A stretch of DNA of 15,581 bases from Pavlovales sp. CCMP2436 (lineage: Eukaryota; Haptophyta; Pavlovophyceae; Pavlovales), in contig MU631398.1 in NCBI GenBank assembly GCA_026770615.1, positions 120,143 to 135,723 on the forward strand. Reading direction: 5' to 3'. Position 1 is the stretch's first letter, and each line of letters starts with the position of its first letter. Under the pieces are notes generated by a model that did no database searches, had not been told where the DNA came from, and saw only the letters and a list, made by a program, of their open reading frames with translations. A program made the position numbers and the translations under genes. Of the stretch, positions 7,386 through 14,682 are shown one piece after another.

Positions 7386-7790
7386 CGCAGAAGAGGAGGG
7401 GGGGGGAAAGGGGGAGGGAGGGCCTAGGTGGCGGCCACGAAGCAATTCGATTAAAGAATATTAAAGCCTGTCCCAGCGCTCGCGAAGCACGAGTTTGGTT
7501 TCGCGGCCCTCGGTGGCGGCTGTGGCGGCGCTTGTGGCGGCTGGTGGCGGCTGGTGCGGCCGACGAAGCAATTCGATTAAAGAATATTAAAGCCTGTCCC
7601 AGCGCTCGCGAAGCACGAGTTTGGCTTCGCGGCCCTCGGCGGCGCTTGTGGCGGCTTGTGGCGGCTGATGCGGCGCTTGTGGCGGCTTGTGGCGGCTGGT
7701 GCGGCCGACGAAGCAATTCGATTAAAGCCTGTCCCAGCGCTCGCGAAGCACGAGTTTGGCTTCGCGGCCCTCGGCGGCGCTTGTGCGGCT
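7223..7790 (+). repeat. Four copies of a ~65-75-bp dispersed repeat with a hairpin core
   Basis: Copies begin ACGAAGCAATTCGATTAAAG at 7223, 7437, 7563 and 7708. Each continues with AGCCTGTCCCA and then CGCGAAGC, a 9-nt ACGAGTTTG loop, and GCTTCGCG, an 8-bp stem (for example 7742-7749 with 7759-7766). Copies 2 and 3 carry an extra AATATTAAAG. Filler between copies is GGCGG-CTTGT / GGCGGCTGGT short repeat in variable amounts, so spacings are 214, 126 and 145 bp. Conservation of both the 18-bp word and the hairpin loop suggests that the core, not the filler, is the unit that was copied. Confidence 0.85.
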
Positions 7791-7839
7791 GGTGCAGCTG
7801 GTGCGGCCGGTGTGCTTCGTAGCGGATGTCGCTATGTCG

Positions 7840-7900
7840 AAATCGGGAATGATGGCCCCAAGGAAAATCGGGAATGATGGCCCCAAGGAAAATCGGGAAT
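7840..7900 (+). repeat. 25-bp tandem repeat, 2.4 copies
   Basis: AAATCGGGAATGATGGCCCC plus CAAGGA-type ends repeats with a period of exactly 25 bp, starting at 7840, 7865 and 7890. It lies between the hairpin-repeat array and the next gene start at 7961, followed by a GGGTGGGTGGGTG run. Confidence 0.85.
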
Positions 7901-7960
7901 GGGTGGGTGGGTGTGGTTGGGTGAGGTAGTTAAAGAAAGAGCAAGCAGAGGTAAGCACAA

Positions 7961-8200
7961 ATGCCTGCTCGCAGCCCCAAGCTGGACGCCCTCGTCGGTG
8001 AAACATTGTCTATCATGGTGTTTCGCGGATCAGAGGGAATTACAGGCATAGATCGCGATGCAGTGTCGATCATCGGGCACCTCTTTGGAGAGCTCCTGGA
8101 CCGCGAAGAATTCCTCAAGTCCATCGAGCTCCTCAACGCGACCAAGCCAAAGACGCGCCTCCACGCGATAGCTCTCGAAATCATCGCACTGGAGGCCTAA
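7961..8200 (+). CDS. Small protein of unknown function (79 aa)
   Basis: ATG at 7961 (CACAAATGCC) to TAA at 8198-8200. I do not recognise the family. The sequence looks like a compact helical protein: SIIGHLFGELLDREEFLKSIELL followed by LHAIALEIIALE, with short helices rich in Leu/Ile and acidic residues, no membrane segment and no Cys pairs. It is complete, uninterrupted, and its base composition matches the other virus-block genes, which argues for a real gene despite its size. The purine-rich leader (AAAGAAAGAGCAAGCAGAG) just upstream may be its 5' UTR. Confidence 0.45.
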   Translation: MPARSPKLDALVGETLSIMVFRGSEGITGIDRDAVSIIGHLFGELLDREEFLKSIELLNATKPKTRLHAIALEIIALEA

Positions 8201-8225
8201 CGTGGACGACGGAGACAAGGTGGGC

Positions 8226-8275
8226 CTCGGTGGAGTCTTCGAGTCTCGGTGGAGCCCAAAAGTCTCGGTGGACGC
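8226..8275 (+). repeat. CTCGGTGGA repeats, three copies
   Basis: CTCGGTGGA occurs at about 8227, 8244 and 8264 (as GCCTCGGTGGAG, GTCTCGGTGGAG, GTCTCGGTGGAC). It is the same word family as the CGGTAGATC array at 7139-7385, in a different intergenic gap. Confidence 0.7.
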
Positions 8276-8278
8276 GTT

Positions 8279-8302
8279 TTACGGAAATAATAATCTCCGT
8301 AA
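8279..8302 (+). promoter_or_regulatory. Inverted repeat upstream of the zinc-ribbon gene
   Basis: TTACGGA (8279-8285) and TCCGTAA (8296-8302) form a perfect 7-bp stem around a 10-nt AT-rich loop, 20 bp before the ATG at 8322 and followed by a TATA-like GTATAAC. It could be a transcription signal or the end hairpin of the previous transcript. Function inferred from position only. Confidence 0.35.
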
Positions 8303-8321
8303 TGTATAACATACCAATCAG

Positions 8322-8618
8322 ATGATGTCGATCGAGAACCCACCTCGTCGCTACGACATGAAGGTCCGCCATCGCCTCGGATGCGGCCTGTCCAATGACT
8401 CGCAAGTGTATGTATGCCGGTCGTGCGAAGAAACAAAGAGTTCGGACGAGATGAATCACCGCCGTCGGAGAACCGGTCTGGTCACGGTCGCAACCATCTG
8501 TTGCCTTTGCTATCGTGAGCAAGTTAGAATACGAGTCGCTCGTTATAGAATCACACACGACTGTAATATCGGCATCGAGCAGGCGTTTGAGATGATGGAC
8601 AATGCATGCGTCCGGTAG
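8322..8618 (+). CDS. Putative zinc-ribbon protein (98 aa)
   Basis: ATG at 8322 to TAG at 8616-8618. Two Cys pairs, VYVCRSCEETK and ATICCLCYRE, are separated by a ~30-residue basic linker with RRRRTG, the layout of small CxxC...CxxC zinc ribbons, which often serve as DNA- or RNA-binding modules or accompany HNH nucleases in viral genomes. No HNH catalytic residues are visible. A basic stretch (REQVRIRVARYR) follows the second pair and the end is acidic/neutral. The frame is complete. Codon and base composition resemble the small ORF at 7961. Exact role unknown; a transcription regulator is the simplest guess. Confidence 0.5.
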   Translation: MMSIENPPRRYDMKVRHRLGCGLSNDSQVYVCRSCEETKSSDEMNHRRRRTGLVTVATICCLCYREQVRIRVARYRITHDCNIGIEQAFEMMDNACVR

Positions 8619-8621
8619 ATC

Positions 8622-8714
8622 CAGCCAGACCCCCAGACCCCCGGACCCCAGACCCCCGGACCCCGGATCCCGGACCCCAGACCCCCGGACCCCGGATCCC
8701 GGATCCCAGGATCC
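8622..8714 (+). repeat. CCAGACCCCCGGA / CCCCGGATCCCGGA tandem repeats
   Basis: Units of 8-9 bp (CCAGACCCC, CGGACCCC, CGGATCCC) repeat about ten times right after the stop of the zinc-ribbon gene. Cytosine-rich on the plus strand and G-rich on the minus strand. Confidence 0.85.
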
Positions 8715-8801
8715 TTCAGAAATCCTCGGTCGGCCAAGAAATAGGGGGTTGTGTTTTCCTGTCAAATAAAAATCTCACGCTATAGTACAGAGCTATCATA
8801 G

Positions 8802-9461
8802 ATGGCCAGCCCTATCTCGAACTCCCAGAACGCCCAGAACTCTCGCCTTGCCACCCGCGCTTGCCCTAGCGCTCGCCCCAGCGCTCGCCCCCGCCTTGCC
8901 GGCCCTGCCCCCCCGGTGACCACTATGGTTCCATATCGCGCGAGTGAGACCGAACTCCGTTCCAGGCGGTACAACCTCGGTGCAACTCGCATGCGTAACA
9001 TGAATCTACGGATCGGTGCTCTTAACGAAATTATTCTCGAAGTCTATGGCCTGGCGGTCGACCTGCCGCTAATTTTCCGCGGAAACCTTTACCTGGAACC
9101 GGGCGATCCGCCCTCGATGCGTCGCCTCCCCAACAGCGAATCAGACTTCGAAAAAGCATACAACCGCATGATGCGCACTGCCAAAAGGGATGAACACAAA
9201 AAAACTCGTCGCAATAACACATACATTACTCTATTTGAACATACCGATTACAGGGACCGCGGCATTAATCTGAAGTATTTTGGTGCTCTTCGATATGTTG
9301 TTCAGCAGTCAACTGAAAAAAACCTGTGGGATGTACCAATGGATCAGGAATCCAACTCACTTAAGCTGTCAAGCGGAATAACCTATGTATACGTTGGTGA
9401 GGGTTTCAATTATTTTTTCGGCTGTAACATAAGCCACATTGAGATCAGGTGTTATGCTTAG
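8802..9461 (+). CDS. Protein with a beta/gamma-crystallin-like C-terminal stretch (219 aa)
   Basis: ATG at 8802 (ATAGATGGCC) to TAG at 9459-9461; a second in-frame ATG at 8925 skips a low-complexity N-terminus whose ACPSARPSARPRLAG comes from a 12-bp tandem repeat (GCGCTCGCCCCA type, ~8868-8893). The middle (ALNEIILEVYGLAVDLPLIF) is unrecognised. The last ~80 residues contain YITLFEHTDYRDRGINL and later SNSLKLSSGITYVYVGEGFNYFFG, which recall the Greek-key pattern (Y/F)-E-x3-(Y/F)-x-G ... S of beta/gamma-crystallins, though the key Gly is replaced in the first motif. Crystallin-like domains occur in secreted and structural proteins and can bind calcium. The likeness is weak. The frame is intact. 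An AT-rich leader with AAATAAAAATC precedes it. Confidence 0.45.
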   Translation: MASPISNSQNAQNSRLATRACPSARPSARPRLAGPAPPVTTMVPYRASETELRSRRYNLGATRMRNMNLRIGALNEIILEVYGLAVDLPLIFRGNLYLEPGDPPSMRRLPNSESDFEKAYNRMMRTAKRDEHKKTRRNNTYITLFEHTDYRDRGINLKYFGALRYVVQQSTEKNLWDVPMDQESNSLKLSSGITYVYVGEGFNYFFGCNISHIEIRCYA

Positions 9462-9502
9462 TAGATATTCGATTATTTTTTCTGAGCATGCCGTTGTGAA
9501 GT

Positions 9503-10830
9503 CTACGGTGCGGGTGTTAATGGCCAGAAGCCCTTCAATTTTTGCGAGAGCATGTCGCTCATCTCATCATGACTCGACAACGTAAACACTTCGCTGATTT
9601 TACCAATTCAGCAACCGGGTTTTGCAAGGAAGGGGGTCATACAAGAGTCGAATGCACGCGTGTAGGCCTTTGATTGATCCACGTTGATGATATCATCAGC
9701 GAGTATGCGCGGTTTCTTCTGTCGAAGTGCTGCATCATCATCATCAAGCTCGACCTCTTGTTCTTCGGGTTCGCCACGAGGAAAGGTATCATACAACTCA
9801 AACCGACAACGACCTGTGAGCAAAACCGCTTGTATGCATGCACAGAACACATCTGGACCTATCTTGGCCGAGTTCATAGTGGCTCTTTTCAACTGTGGCT
9901 TCCACTTCTCATCTGACCACAGATTAAATGGGGTTTGGAGGGCGTACACCGTTCCATCGGTTCGTAGAATGCGTTGCGGGCAGCTATAGCTATTGCTCGG
10001 GTAGGTTATCAAAGTTGTGTCGGTTTGGAGCTCTGTGTATTTAGCGGTCATTTCAGCCTCATCTAGCTTGATAACCTCGCTATCAGTTGTTATAAAACCA
10101 AACGTTGATGCAGTGTATGCTTCTACGTGTGTAGGGGTGGTCAGAAGCATCCTTATCGGCGTTTTAATTACACCGTGGACCTTGCCCGTGATGGGATTCG
10201 GATTATCAATGTGCAAGTAAGAGCCGAACTTGGGGTACAGCGGCGAAATGATCGTCAGAGAGTTGGCTCCAGACAGCTGTATTATTTCCTTCATATCGGT
10301 GTGCTTGATCCCCCCTCTGATCTGCACCCGTTCGTTTAAATCAATCAAATCATCAACTCTCTTGGTGACATTTTTGAGCTCCCGGTTGAGACGGCTTCTT
10401 TCCTCTGCAGATTTGGCGTCACGAATCTCACCGGCTCTGGGGCGTCCCTTACGCTGTACCGGCAAGAGTTTCAACTCTTCATCTATTTCATCTTTCCTTA
10501 TGGCCAGGCGGTTGTAGAACCCGGCTATCAAGCAGTTTACCGTTGGTGCATCGGCTATATTCAGATTCGAAGCGCTTGCACCACCTGTCGATGTAATATT
10601 GGTCACCTCACTAAATGTAATTTGGCAGTCTCTAAAAGAAATATCGACCGGTCAGAGGGGGGGCTCGGGGTTTGTTTACTACTTTTGTCGTTTGCTTGCC
10701 TGTGATCCCTTATTATATTATTATCGCGTTTTTCATCTTCCGCCGTGTACCGTAAATCAATTATGCGTTCGAGATCCTTTGGCCGGGTGATCTTAACACG
10801 CGACACGGCTTCCCCTCCATCACCAGCCAT
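9503..10830 (-). pseudogene. Putative viral replication protein / DNA polymerase N-terminal half, broken
   Basis: On the minus strand an ATG at 10830-10828 (MAGDGGEAVS) starts a frame that ends at 10603. A second, longer frame (closed upstream by a stop at 10654-10652) runs to TGA at 9610-9608. They meet near a run of seven G (10657-10663), so a homopolymer indel probably split one gene. The long part has a basic, coiled region (KNVTKRVDDLIDLNE) and near its end DDIINVDQSKAYTRAF. This D-x-x-x-A-Y motif resembles a motif seen in polymerase-type proteins of polinton-like viruses and virophages, but I recall it only as a pattern. After the TGA the same frame stays open for 35 codons to TAG (9505-9503). 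Polymerases of this kind are far longer, so the catalytic half is missing. Alternative: an unrelated viral protein. Confidence 0.4.
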
Positions 10831-10849
10831 CAACCAGACCAGCAACTAG

Positions 10850-12133
10850 GATATCGGCACCTCCAAGGACACGCTCGTCAGCCATGCCGACTCCATGACC
10901 TGCTCGGACTGTTCACCCGCCGCAGCCGCCCGTCAACTTCCTCTCGACGACAGTGGCCCCTCGACTATCGACAAGCGCATCCTTCACGCCCGTTTAGGAT
11001 ACGCTTCGGCCCGTACAATCAACGCGACCATCTCGGCCACGGAGGGGCTACTCACTTCTCGGCGCCTCAGGCAGATCTGTCCAGCTTGCGCGGAGGGCAA
11101 GGCGATCAAGCTGACCTTCAATGACGCCCGTCACCAAGCTGCACAGCCCTTCGACACTGTCAGCGTCGACATCATCGGCCCCATCAATTCCCTCGGGTCC
11201 TTCCGCTCGAACGATTCTATGATGGGGTTCTCTTTCATGTTGTTTCTCGACTAGTTTTCCAACTACGCGTGGATCTACCAGCTCGAGACCAAGTCACAGG
11301 CCCCCGACTTCCTCCAAGTCACAGGCCCCCGACTTCCTCGACAAGTTCCTCGAAGACATCCAGACCTATGTACACCGTCTCCCTCGGCTCTCTCGTTCGG
11401 CAATTTCGGCTTGACGGGGCCAAGGAGTTTAACTCGGCACGCTGGAACGGCATCCTTCACACCAACGGCATCGGCGGGTCCGAGATCACGCCGGCAAGGA
11501 CTCCCCAGCTCAAAGCGCACGCAGAGCGCTACTTCGACACCATCACCCGGGACGTACGCGCACTACTCGCTCAAGCCGGCCTCCCCGACTCGTACGCCGA
11601 CTCCGCCTTCCTCCAATCCGTGTACATTCGAAACCGGCTTGTCTCAGACTCGTCAACCGGCGTGACGCCCTACCAGCACATCCTCTGCCGCCAACCCAAC
11701 CTGTCGCACATCCGCGCCTGGGCCTCGGATGCCTGGGTCGTCGACACTCACTCACATCTCTTCAAGCTCGACGCGCGCGGATCGTACGGCATCCTGATTG
11801 GCTACGGCGACTCGGGCCGCATGATCAACGCGCCGGCCGGGGCGCTCACTCGCTACACCAACGCGGCCGTGATCAAGCTCCACCCTTCTGGCAAGGTCGT
11901 CCTCGACCGGCATGTGCGGATCGATGAAAGCTCCGTTATCAACCGCATCACCACGCGCCCACGACTTCCTCTTGGTGACCTACCTGCTCCCAAGGGCGAC
12001 TCGCTGCCCGACACCCCCGACCTGAAGTCCATCCCCCTCGGCAACACTGCGCCGCTCGCTCTGCCGACTTTGGGACCCTCGGCGCGCAAGCTCCGCTCCG
12101 CCTACAAGCAGAACATCCTGTACGTGTGCGCCC
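10850..12133 (+). pseudogene. copia pre-integrase and integrase core, disrupted
   Basis: Integrase inserts the retroelement cDNA into the genome. Coding resumes at about 10850, right after a TAG (10847-10849). The zinc region has ILHARLGY (first His at 10985) and CPAC (11078-11089), but the second His of the HHCC set (normally RLGH) is Tyr. The first core Asp lies in VSVDIIGP (11168), the second in RLDGAKEF (11413) and the Glu in KAHAERYF (11524). Lesions: a TAG at 11252-11254, a tandem 25-bp duplication (11290-11314 and 11315-11339) that shifts the frame, and another indel near 11370-11400. From 11395 onward the frame is clean, running through the C-terminal integrase part into a linker until MITE copy B cuts it at 12134. 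Confidence 0.8.
11290..11339 (+). repeat. 25-bp tandem duplication in integrase
   Basis: AAGTCACAGGCCCCCGACTT plus CCTC(C/G) occurs twice back to back. Copies differ only at the last base. Because 25 is not a multiple of three, it frameshifts the integrase. Confidence 0.9.
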
Positions 12134-12135
12134 TA

Positions 12136-12302
12136 CAGGGGATCGCGGGCAATAAAAAACCGTCGTGTTAAGAAACTGAGCCTCTTTTTTTTGCATTGTT
12201 TGCATGTAATTTAAGCAAATTTAAGCATTGTTTGTATGTAATTTGCTAAGAAACTCAGCCGCAGCCTCAAAAAGCGCCGTTCTTATTGCCCGCGATCCCC
12301 TG
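12136..12302 (-). mobile_element. MITE copy B (inverted relative to A and C)
   Basis: Bounded by TA at 12134-12135 and 12303-12304, with the same ~23-bp terminal inverted repeats (CAGGGGATCGCGGGCAATAA outwards). Its inner sequence is the reverse complement of copies A and C. It lies in the linker between integrase and reverse transcriptase. Element plus one TA is 169 bp, which changes the frame; the flanking coding sequences agree in frame when the element and one TA are ignored. Confidence 0.92.
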
Positions 12303-12304
12303 TA

Positions 12305-13273
12305 CTCGCTCTCTTCGCCGAGTCCGACCAGCCGACGCTCAAACAAGCTGTCTCCGGTCCACACTCGGCCGAGTGGCTCGCCTCCATCCAGTCAGAGTAC
12401 GCTACCATCAACTCGACCGGCACCTGGAGCGAGACCCCTCGGCGGCCCGGCATGAAGGTCCTCAAGACGGGCCTCGTTCTCAACCTCAAGCGCAAGTCCG
12501 ACGACACCATTGACAAGTACAAGACTCAGTGCATCGCCAAGGGCTACGCGCAGCGCTTTGGCCTCGACTACGACGAGACGTTCTCCTCCGTCCTTTGCTA
12601 CGACTCGGCCAAGCTCATCATCGCGCTCGCAGCCGCCCGCAGCGCACGTCTCTTCCACCTTGACTTCAAGACGGCGTACCTCAACGCGCCCCTCGACTAC
12701 GACATCTACGTCGACCATCCCTACTCGTACAAGGTCAAAGGCAAGGGCGACATCGTTCTCAAACTTCTCAAATCGCTCTACGGGCTCAAGCAGTCCGGTC
12801 GCAACTGGCGGCAGCTGATCGACAAATGGCTCATCGACTACGGCTTCACGCAATCGCGCCAGGACCCGCGCGTATACACACTTCACCATGACGACGGCCA
12901 CTTGTCGCTTGGGATCTACGTCGACGACCTCTTGATCGCCGACTTCTCGCTCAACCCCGACGTCTGTGACAGGTTCCTCACCTCGATCACCACTGCCTTC
13001 AAGACGACGCTCAGCAACGACATCGACTCCTTCCTGTCTATGAAGCTGACGCGCTCCGACCTCGGCATCAAGGTGTCCATCTCGCGCGCCATCCTCGAGC
13101 TCTTAGAGCGGACCGGCATGCTGAACGCGCACCCCGTTGACACACCGATGGCAGAAGGCTTGCACCTCACCATCTTCTCGGACTCGGAGCTCCTCGACCA
13201 AGACGGCACCACGGAGTACCGCTCAATCGTCGGCGCGTTCATCCAGATCTCGCACTTCCGCCCGGACATCATG
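12305..13273 (+). pseudogene. copia reverse transcriptase domain
   Basis: Reverse transcriptase copies the element RNA into DNA. The domain begins right after MITE B with the usual copia lead-in (HSAEWLASIQSEYATIN, then GTWSE). Motifs in order: KGYAQRFGLDYDETFS, FHLDFKTAYLNAPL (12656 on, first catalytic Asp), KSLYGLKQSGRNW, and IYVDDLLIAD with the catalytic YVDD at 12917-12928. The segment to YRSIVGAFIQISHFRPDIMY is one uninterrupted frame, so all polymerase motifs are intact, although the domain is cut off from integrase by MITE B and from RNase H by MITE C. An internal Met at 12464 region is not a true start; the domain would be made as part of the polyprotein. Confidence 0.92.
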
Positions 13274-13275
13274 TA

Positions 13276-13439
13276 CAGGGGATCGCGGGCAATAAGAACG
13301 GCGCTTTTTGAGGCTAAGGCTGAGTTTCTTAGCAAATTACATACAAACAATGCTTAAATTTGCTTAAATTACATGCAAAAAATGCAAAAAAGAGGCTCAG
13401 TTTCTTAACACGACGGTTTCTTATTGCCCGCGATCCCTG
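13276..13439 (+). mobile_element. MITE copy C
   Basis: Flanked by TA at 13274-13275 and 13440-13441; same orientation as copy A. The left end is CAGGGGATCGCGGGCAATAA; the right end has lost one C (GATCCCTG instead of GATCCCCTG). It interrupts the reverse transcriptase/RNase H connection after RPDIMY, and coding resumes directly behind it. Confidence 0.92.
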
Positions 13440-13441
13440 TA

Positions 13442-14042
13442 CGCCATGGGCACGCTCACGCACTTTATAAGCCGCCCCGGCGAGCCGCACATGACCGCGG
13501 CCAAGCGCATCCTATCCTCCGCTACCTCGCTGGGACGCCCGACCTCGGCCTCAACTTCAAGGCCAACGTCGAGCTCAACTTCACCGCCTTCGTCGACGCT
13601 GACTACGCCAACTGCATCGACACGCGCAAGTCCGTCTCCGGCTTCATCACGCAGGTCGGAGGCGGCACCGTCTCAGCCCGGCGCGAGAAGCAGAGCGTCG
13701 TCACGCTCAGCTCGACTGAGGCCGAGTACGTCGCGGTCACCTCCGTCTCCAAGGAGGTCATCGCCATGCGCCAGCTCCTCGCCGATCTCGGCTTCCCGCA
13801 AACTACGGCCACGCCCGTCGGCGAGGACAACGTCTCGTGCATCAACTTGTCCAAGAACGACATCGTGCACCGCCGGACCAAGCACGTGGACATCAAATTT
13901 CACTGGATCCGCGACCTTGTCAAAAACGGCACCATTAAGCTGTTCTTCATCAGCGGCCTCGACAACGTCGCCGACATCATGACCAAGCCCCTCGGCCCTA
14001 AGCTCTTCCTGCAGCACCGTCGCACGCTACTCGGCATGTAAA
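13442..14042 (+). pseudogene. copia connection and RNase H domain, with 5-bp duplication
   Basis: RNase H degrades the RNA strand during reverse transcription. After MITE C the frame gives LTHFISRPGEPHMTAAKRIL, the usual copia connection, then shifts at a tandem ATCCT (13509-13513 and 13514-13518). Behind it, in another frame, RYLAGTPDLGL, FVDADYANCIDTRKSVSGF (13586 on), LSSTEAEYVAV (13706 on) and RTKHVDIKFHWIRD are all intact, with the Asp and Glu of the RNase H active site. The protein ends at TAA 14040-14042 after KLFLQHRRTLLGM. The domain itself is complete; only the junction to the reverse transcriptase is broken, by the MITE and the 5-bp duplication. Confidence 0.9.
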
Positions 14043-14142
14043 CGGCCGCCATCGGTTTCCCTCTCCATCGGAGGGGGTTTTCACCGACTACAAGCTCAAG
14101 CTGTACCAGTTCCTTCAACATGAACGTGATCTCGTCCAGATT

Positions 14143-14151
14143 GAGGGAGGG
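14143..14151 (+). promoter_or_regulatory. Polypurine tract of the copia element
   Basis: GAGGGAGGG directly before a TG that begins the probable LTR, about 100 bp after the polyprotein stop. In copia elements such a tract primes plus-strand DNA synthesis next to the 3' LTR. Confidence 0.6.
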
Positions 14152-14491
14152 TGCCGGGAGCCCAAGAGTTTCATACACTTTGGCTCTGTCCGGTTCGCTA
14201 TCGGACTGCCCGGATTTTAATATCCCGGGCCCAGCTGCCGTCTCGAATCGTCTACGGCTGCTCTCGACGCCTCTTCAGCACTCTTGTCAGGGTCTCACAC
14301 TTACTATGAGACCTTGTGACACAGCTTAAGACCACCTGCACTGTGTCGTATCGCCCTACGACTCTTAGCTGTTCCTGCTCTCTCTCTAGCCGATTCACCG
14401 CGACTCGGACTCGATCCCCCCTAGCTCTCGCTGCAGACCTCGCACTCTCGCATCCTAACAGACTGTTTGTCAAGACCACCCTGTCCGGGCA
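14152..14491 (+). repeat. Probable 3' LTR of the copia element
   Basis: Starts TGCCGGGA right after the polypurine tract and ends TCCGGGCA, so the ends are inverted repeats matching at 7 of 8 bases, with TG...CA termini, 340 bp long. An AT-rich TTTTAATAT at 14215-14223 could be a promoter element. The second LTR, which would prove the boundaries, was not found upstream. Confidence 0.5.
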
Positions 14492-14656
14492 GGACGACCG
14501 TCTGACAAGACGACCCCCCCGGAGGGCATCTTTTGCGACAGCACAACCAAAAAAATCAGTTCACCCTCCAACTGTTATTTTTTAAAAAAAATGCATTTCA
14601 AAATCATCAGCCGCCGCTCAGCGGGCTCCCGACTCAAAAGGAGAGAGGTCGGCGCT

Positions 14657-14678
14657 GCACGTGCTTGGTCGCACGTGC
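14657..14678 (+). promoter_or_regulatory. Two GCACGTGC palindromes before a gene start
   Basis: GCACGTGC at 14657-14664 and again at 14671-14678, four bases before the ATG at 14683. The CACGTG core is the G-box/E-box site bound by bHLH and bZIP factors. Being this close to the ATG, they would sit in the 5' UTR unless transcription starts further downstream. Confidence 0.4.
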
Positions 14679-14682
14679 ACGT

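Larger units (their letters stand above)
4950..10846. mobile_element. Virus-like gene block (polinton-like virus/virophage-like remnant) inside copia
   Basis: Between the copia protease (ending about 4948) and pre-integrase region (starting about 10850) lies 5.9 kb of lower-GC genes separated by repeats: a discoidin-domain fibre-like protein, a lipase-like fragment, three further ORFs on the plus strand, and a replication-protein-like gene on the minus strand. A mix of fibre, lipase and polymerase is known from polinton-like viruses and virophages of protists, but I see no capsid, ATPase or helicase gene. No terminal inverted repeats or exact target duplication were found. The minus-strand gene begins within about 20 bp of the right junction, so this looks like an internal fragment rather than a whole element. 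The junctions are placed only by where copia coding stops and resumes. Confidence 0.5.
3179..14491 (+). mobile_element. Ty1/copia retrotransposon, decayed, split by a virus-like block and MITEs
   Basis: In copia order on the plus strand it shows gag with a zinc knuckle, an aspartic protease (DSG), a pre-integrase zinc region and integrase core, reverse transcriptase with YVDD, RNase H, a polypurine tract and a probable 3' LTR. Integrase preceding reverse transcriptase separates Ty1/copia from Ty3/gypsy. No 5' LTR or primer-binding site was found upstream of gag, so the left end is lost or too diverged. The start given is the base after the upstream MITE, not a proven element end. About 5.9 kb of foreign sequence separates protease and integrase. 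Frameshifts in gag and integrase, a TAG in integrase and a frameshift before RNase H mean it cannot make its polyprotein. Confidence 0.85.

Noticed and set aside
7223..7790. Possible CRISPR array
   Set aside because: Only four copies, spacings unequal (126-214 bp), spacers are themselves short repeats, and the sequence is eukaryotic.
9674..10517. Several plus-strand open frames of 67-101 codons
   Set aside because: They are antisense shadows of the minus-strand replication-like gene and show no recognisable motif.
4950..10846. Terminal inverted repeats at the ends of the virus-like block
   Set aside because: Comparing both ends by eye gave only a weak, gapped likeness that could be chance.
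14533..14682. N-terminal extension of the 14683 membrane protein
   Set aside because: The upstream in-frame stretch is low-quality (poly-Lys/Asn from A-runs) and would bury the hydrophobic signal-anchor; ATG 14683 gives a natural start.
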